Of a stretch of DNA of 36,048 nt, positions 33,044 to 36,048 are shown piece by piece (positions within the stretch are counted from its first letter, which is position 1; every line of letters starts with the position of its first letter). Under the pieces are notes generated by a model. It did no database searches. It had not been told where the DNA came from and saw nothing but the letters and a program-made list of their open reading frames with translations. This DNA is from Lingula anatina (lineage: Eukaryota > Brachiopoda > Lingulata > Lingulida > Lingulidae): contig NW_019776113.1 of assembly GCF_001039355.2 (NCBI RefSeq), forward strand, positions 135,787-171,834, in the 5' to 3' direction. The position numbers and the translations under genes are program-made.

Positions 33044-34768
33044 TTTATTTATGTCATGAGAAAGAGCTCGTGTTAAAAAAATTTAAATGTATTGTGTAGC
33101 TTACAATGATGTGACAGTGTAAGCCTTCTGCTTGTCTTGAAACTACCAAAATCTCATTAATATGTATACAAACATTTACATAACTGTTTCTAAATTAAAT
33201 ATTATATTTGTAGAGAAATATGTACTAATTACATTTACCTACACAGCTTTGTACTAAGTGCAACCTTAGCTGTCAAACAAAACATCAAACCAGTCCAAGG
33301 TTGCAGTCTCCTTCATGGTACAAAGTAAATAGTAATGTTGAAAACAAAAGACAAAGCAGCAACACTGCAATTGATAACCCATGCCACAGCGCAATCAAAA
33401 TCTGCCAGTTTGAAAAGCTTCAGGTTACATTGTACAGTTTATGTTTTAGTCAGCAATGAAGCAAACACCCTGTTATCCACTAATCAAAACATATCATGGG
33501 GAATTTTTTCAGTGCTTCTTTGACTGCTGCTTTTACATTTTGTTAAATAAAAAGTACCTAATCCACCGCTCTTCCTATTTCTAGAACATTAATCAAAACA
33601 TATCATGGGGAATTTTTTCAGTGCTTCTTTGACTGCTGCTTTTACATTTTGTTAAATAAAAAGTACCTAATCCACCGCTCTTCCTATTTCTAGAACAATT
33701 ACAGAAAAGGCACATTTTAAGCAATCACACAGCTTTCCACAATCGATAAGGAAAAAAAGAAGATACAAAAATGTACATTTGTTGAAAAAAACAACATGAA
33801 GAGATGTAGTCTCTTCTGACAAAATATTTTAAAAATTCAAGACTACTCCCAACAAAATGACCAAACAACTGCTTACATGATCTAGGGTCCAAATCAGGCA
33901 CAGTATAAGCTTCTTTGATCTGATCTGACCCATATAACAGATGAAAACAATTCAACTGAAAGGTATTGTTTCAGACTATAAATCATGACACCTGCGAAAA
34001 GTCAAAAAGTAAATTACCAGCTTAATATATACATGGTTTAAGAGGAAACGTTCCTCCAATACTACGTTTGCAAAAAAAAAAATTAAAAAAGGCCAAATAT
34101 AGCCACACTTGTACGTGTGTGTCTACACAGTGGAATCTGACACAGTAAAGCTGAATTTGCATAAGTATGTAAATAATTTAGCAAACAATTACTATATATT
34201 TGTGCTGCCTGTTGAGAGACAAAGTAATCAGGATCATTATTTACACAGCAATCTAAGCTAATGGTTTATAATGCTGGCCTTTTTAAAGCAGATCTATCCA
34301 AGGTTTCCTTTCAAGACTTCATTTGCTAAATCTTCCATTTAAAACACATGATGGACTTCACAAATGATACTATATTATACCTAGCAGCTAGCTTAGGATA
34401 GCTTTGGGAAACTTTACACCTGGAATCCTAGTAAAAGTTGTCATCGAGTTTATCAAATGATAGTGAAAAATCTTGACAGAGTTTCACCATACAATTTTTG
34501 AAATGATGATTTTAAAGTTTCTTTCATCATTTGCATAGCTTACACCATATTTGTAATCTTTACCACCTTTACAATAACCATTGAGAAAAAAAGTTCAAAA
34601 CTGCAAGCTTAAACACAAGCTCGAGGGGTTATAAAAATGCTGTGGTAAATGTTCATCTGTTGCATATCTGCACAGGTAAAAATACAAGAAAAAATAGCCT
34701 ACCTTACATATATCTTATATGCTGACACAGGATGTTTTGTATATATCAAATTAATGACTCTAGTTTAA
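33044..34768 (-). other. Probable headcase (HECA) 3' UTR
   Basis: Lies directly downstream of the headcase stop on the minus strand. There are no good minus-strand AATAAA signals close to the stop; the first good candidate is at 33044-33049, which implies a 3' UTR of about 1.7 kb. It contains the tandem duplication at 33481-33698. The extent is inferred. Confidence 0.4.
33481..33698. repeat. Tandem duplication, 2 copies of 109 bp
   Basis: Copy 1 is 33481-33589 and copy 2 is 33590-33698. The first 108 bases of each appear identical, beginning taatcaaaacatatcatggg and ending tttctagaaca. It lies in the likely headcase 3' UTR. The absence of differences points to a recent event or an assembly artefact. 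Confidence 0.95.
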
Positions 34769-36048
34769 TCAACAGTTCCATATAGTTTGCTGCTTTGCCA
34801 GGAAGCATTCCTGAAGTGGTTTGACAAAATGGTAATCTTGGTTCTTACATGCTGGGCATGATATACTGCGGCTGTACTGACTGTAGAACTGCAGCCCTCC
34901 TGTGGAAGCATCTAGGATGATACGACGACACGATTTGCATGTCAGGCGCATTTGGCAGCATGGCATGGCAGCAAATATGTCGTAGGAATACATGCCCCCT
35001 AGCAGTAGGGTGTTACCATACCAACGCTTGCGGCATGCACAGCAACGAAGCTCACATCCTCCCTCTAGGCAGCTCATACATGCTGCATTCAAGTATTGCA
35101 CTCGACCATCTGCTTCTACTTTTATATCGTTATTGTATCGCAGTGGAGACAAGAAGAAAGTGCCATCAATGAGAGGGTAACGATCAAACACAGGCAGATC
35201 ACTTCCACATAACACACATGGCACAGAGGTACACTTGTATGTACTTAGGTTGGCCAGTATGAAGCAGCGCATGTCATCATTCCCATGGGGGCCTTCATCT
35301 TCCATTTTGATGTGATAGGGGTTTTGCTGGTAACGGGGAAGCGTGTTGAACGCTGTCAAGTCTGGGCGACGTTTGAAGATGTTCCCCGTGGCTGCCTGAC
35401 CAGGGTCGGCAAACATGTTGTCCAACCGAGGACTGACCACTTTCTTGAGGATGTTATTGTTGACATGATTGGTGTTGTTGTTGTTGCTGCTCCCTGTGAA
35501 CAGGACTGGAGGAGTGGAGGAGAGAGGAGGACTGGAGGAGGTGGGAGAGATTGACCCTGTGCTGCCTAGGCTTCCAGCACGTATACGTACATGTAAATTT
35601 GGTTTGTTGGTATGATGGCCATATCCACCATTGCCATTGCTACCTCCACCAACATTGGCATTGCTGCTGTTGCAATGATGTTGTTGAAGCTTGCTGGAAT
35701 TGTTGATAACTGGTAGGGCCTTGTCCGTTTTCTTCTTGTGTTTCTTTTGCTTCTGGGCTGTGTTGGTTTTGGGTATATAATTCAAGTCCTTGCGGAGATG
35801 CCCTTTGCCACATTTACAATCACAAGCCTTGAATGCAAGATCATAACCTTTCTTGGTCCACAGATTTTGCAAGCGCTGCTTTTCGCTCCAGCTTCTTGCT
35901 CTTCCACATGAGCGCAGGAAAGACAACACTGTCTCCTCCCAGGCATCAAAACACTCTCTGTGCATCCAATTCCCATAGGAACACTGGTCATTGTTGCACT
36001 CGACCCTTACAGCATCACCGGGATCATTAACGTTAATTGCCTCCTCTA
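34769..36048 (-). CDS. HECA: Headcase/HECA homologue, C-terminal 425 codons (5' partial)
   Basis: Open on the minus strand from the window edge to the TGA at 34769-34771. The first ATG inside is at 35963-35965, but the frame and family similarity continue upstream of it (VECNNDQCSYGNWMHREC), so it is not the start. The N-terminal headcase domain is recognised by CFDAWEETVL, GRARSWSEKQRLQNLWTKKG and a Cys cluster CDCKCGKGHLRKD. A Lys-rich, then Asn/Gly/Ser/Pro-rich linker follows. The C-terminal headcase domain shows CVLCGSDLPVFDRYPLIDG, paired CxxC motifs (CMSC, CCAC, CKSC, CPAC) and NQDYHFVKPL, matching the end of human HECA. The family is cytoplasmic/nuclear and probably metal-binding; in Drosophila it marks imaginal cells and limits growth, and human HECA is linked to cell-cycle control. 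A TAG at 36046-36048 (minus strand) could be a splice acceptor right at the window edge. The gene is convergent with taxilin. Confidence 0.95.
   Translation of the reverse strand, partial: EEAINVNDPGDAVRVECNNDQCSYGNWMHRECFDAWEETVLSFLRSCGRARSWSEKQRLQNLWTKKGYDLAFKACDCKCGKGHLRKDLNYIPKTNTAQKQKKHKKKTDKALPVINNSSKLQQHHCNSSNANVGGGSNGNGGYGHHTNKPNLHVRIRAGSLGSTGSISPTSSSPPLSSTPPVLFTGSSNNNNTNHVNNNILKKVVSPRLDNMFADPGQAATGNIFKRRPDLTAFNTLPRYQQNPYHIKMEDEGPHGNDDMRCFILANLSTYKCTSVPCVLCGSDLPVFDRYPLIDGTFFLSPLRYNNDIKVEADGRVQYLNAACMSCLEGGCELRCCACRKRWYGNTLLLGGMYSYDIFAAMPCCQMRLTCKSCRRIILDASTGGLQFYSQYSRSISCPACKNQDYHFVKPLQECFLAKQQTIWNC

Overview
This is a eukaryotic (animal) nuclear DNA window. It is strongly AT-rich and intron-dense, with short exons of about 65-330 bp flanked by GT...AG introns. 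Every protein-coding segment I could assemble matches a metazoan gene family. A diverged tandem array inside an E2F intron resembles the core repeats of bivalve 'pearl'/Helitron-like elements. Together with the overall intron style this suggests a lophotrochozoan, most likely a bivalve mollusc, but the species assignment is inference.

Layout. (1) 533-7930, plus strand: the last 16 exons (800 codons) of a DLEC1/CFAP81-type ciliary protein built of Ig-like ASH/MSP modules; its 5' part lies outside the window. (2) 9020-9533: a CpG-rich promoter and non-coding leader, followed at 9806-17159 by an 11-exon atypical E2F (E2F7/8) with two complete DNA-binding domains, 1170 aa. (3) 18739-29635, plus strand: a complete 12-exon taxilin gene, 546 aa, whose last intron is 4.3 kb long. 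(4) 34769-36048, minus strand: the 3'-terminal 425 codons of a headcase (HECA) homologue, convergent with taxilin. About 5.1 kb between taxilin and headcase has no convincing coding exon and probably holds both 3' UTRs; a perfect 109-bp tandem duplication sits near its headcase end.

Exon junctions were placed by requiring reading-frame continuity, GT/AG borders and continuity of the family alignment recalled from knowledge. All four models close in frame without a break. The genes have different jobs (axoneme/cilium, cell-cycle transcriptional repression, vesicle traffic, growth regulation), and I see no operon-like or pathway logic in their adjacency.

I did not find a clearly new biological system. 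The observations most worth a second look are: a near-palindromic E2F site in the E2F7/8 promoter (possible autoregulation); a cAMP-response palindrome directly joined to a TISU/YY1-like start in taxilin; a (TA)n run occupying the place of a polypyrimidine tract before a frame-neutral DLEC1 exon; a weak DLEC1 donor with a stronger in-frame competitor; the pearl/Helitron-like array with its perfect hairpin; an unexplained antisense ORF patch in the last taxilin intron; and the 109-bp duplication.
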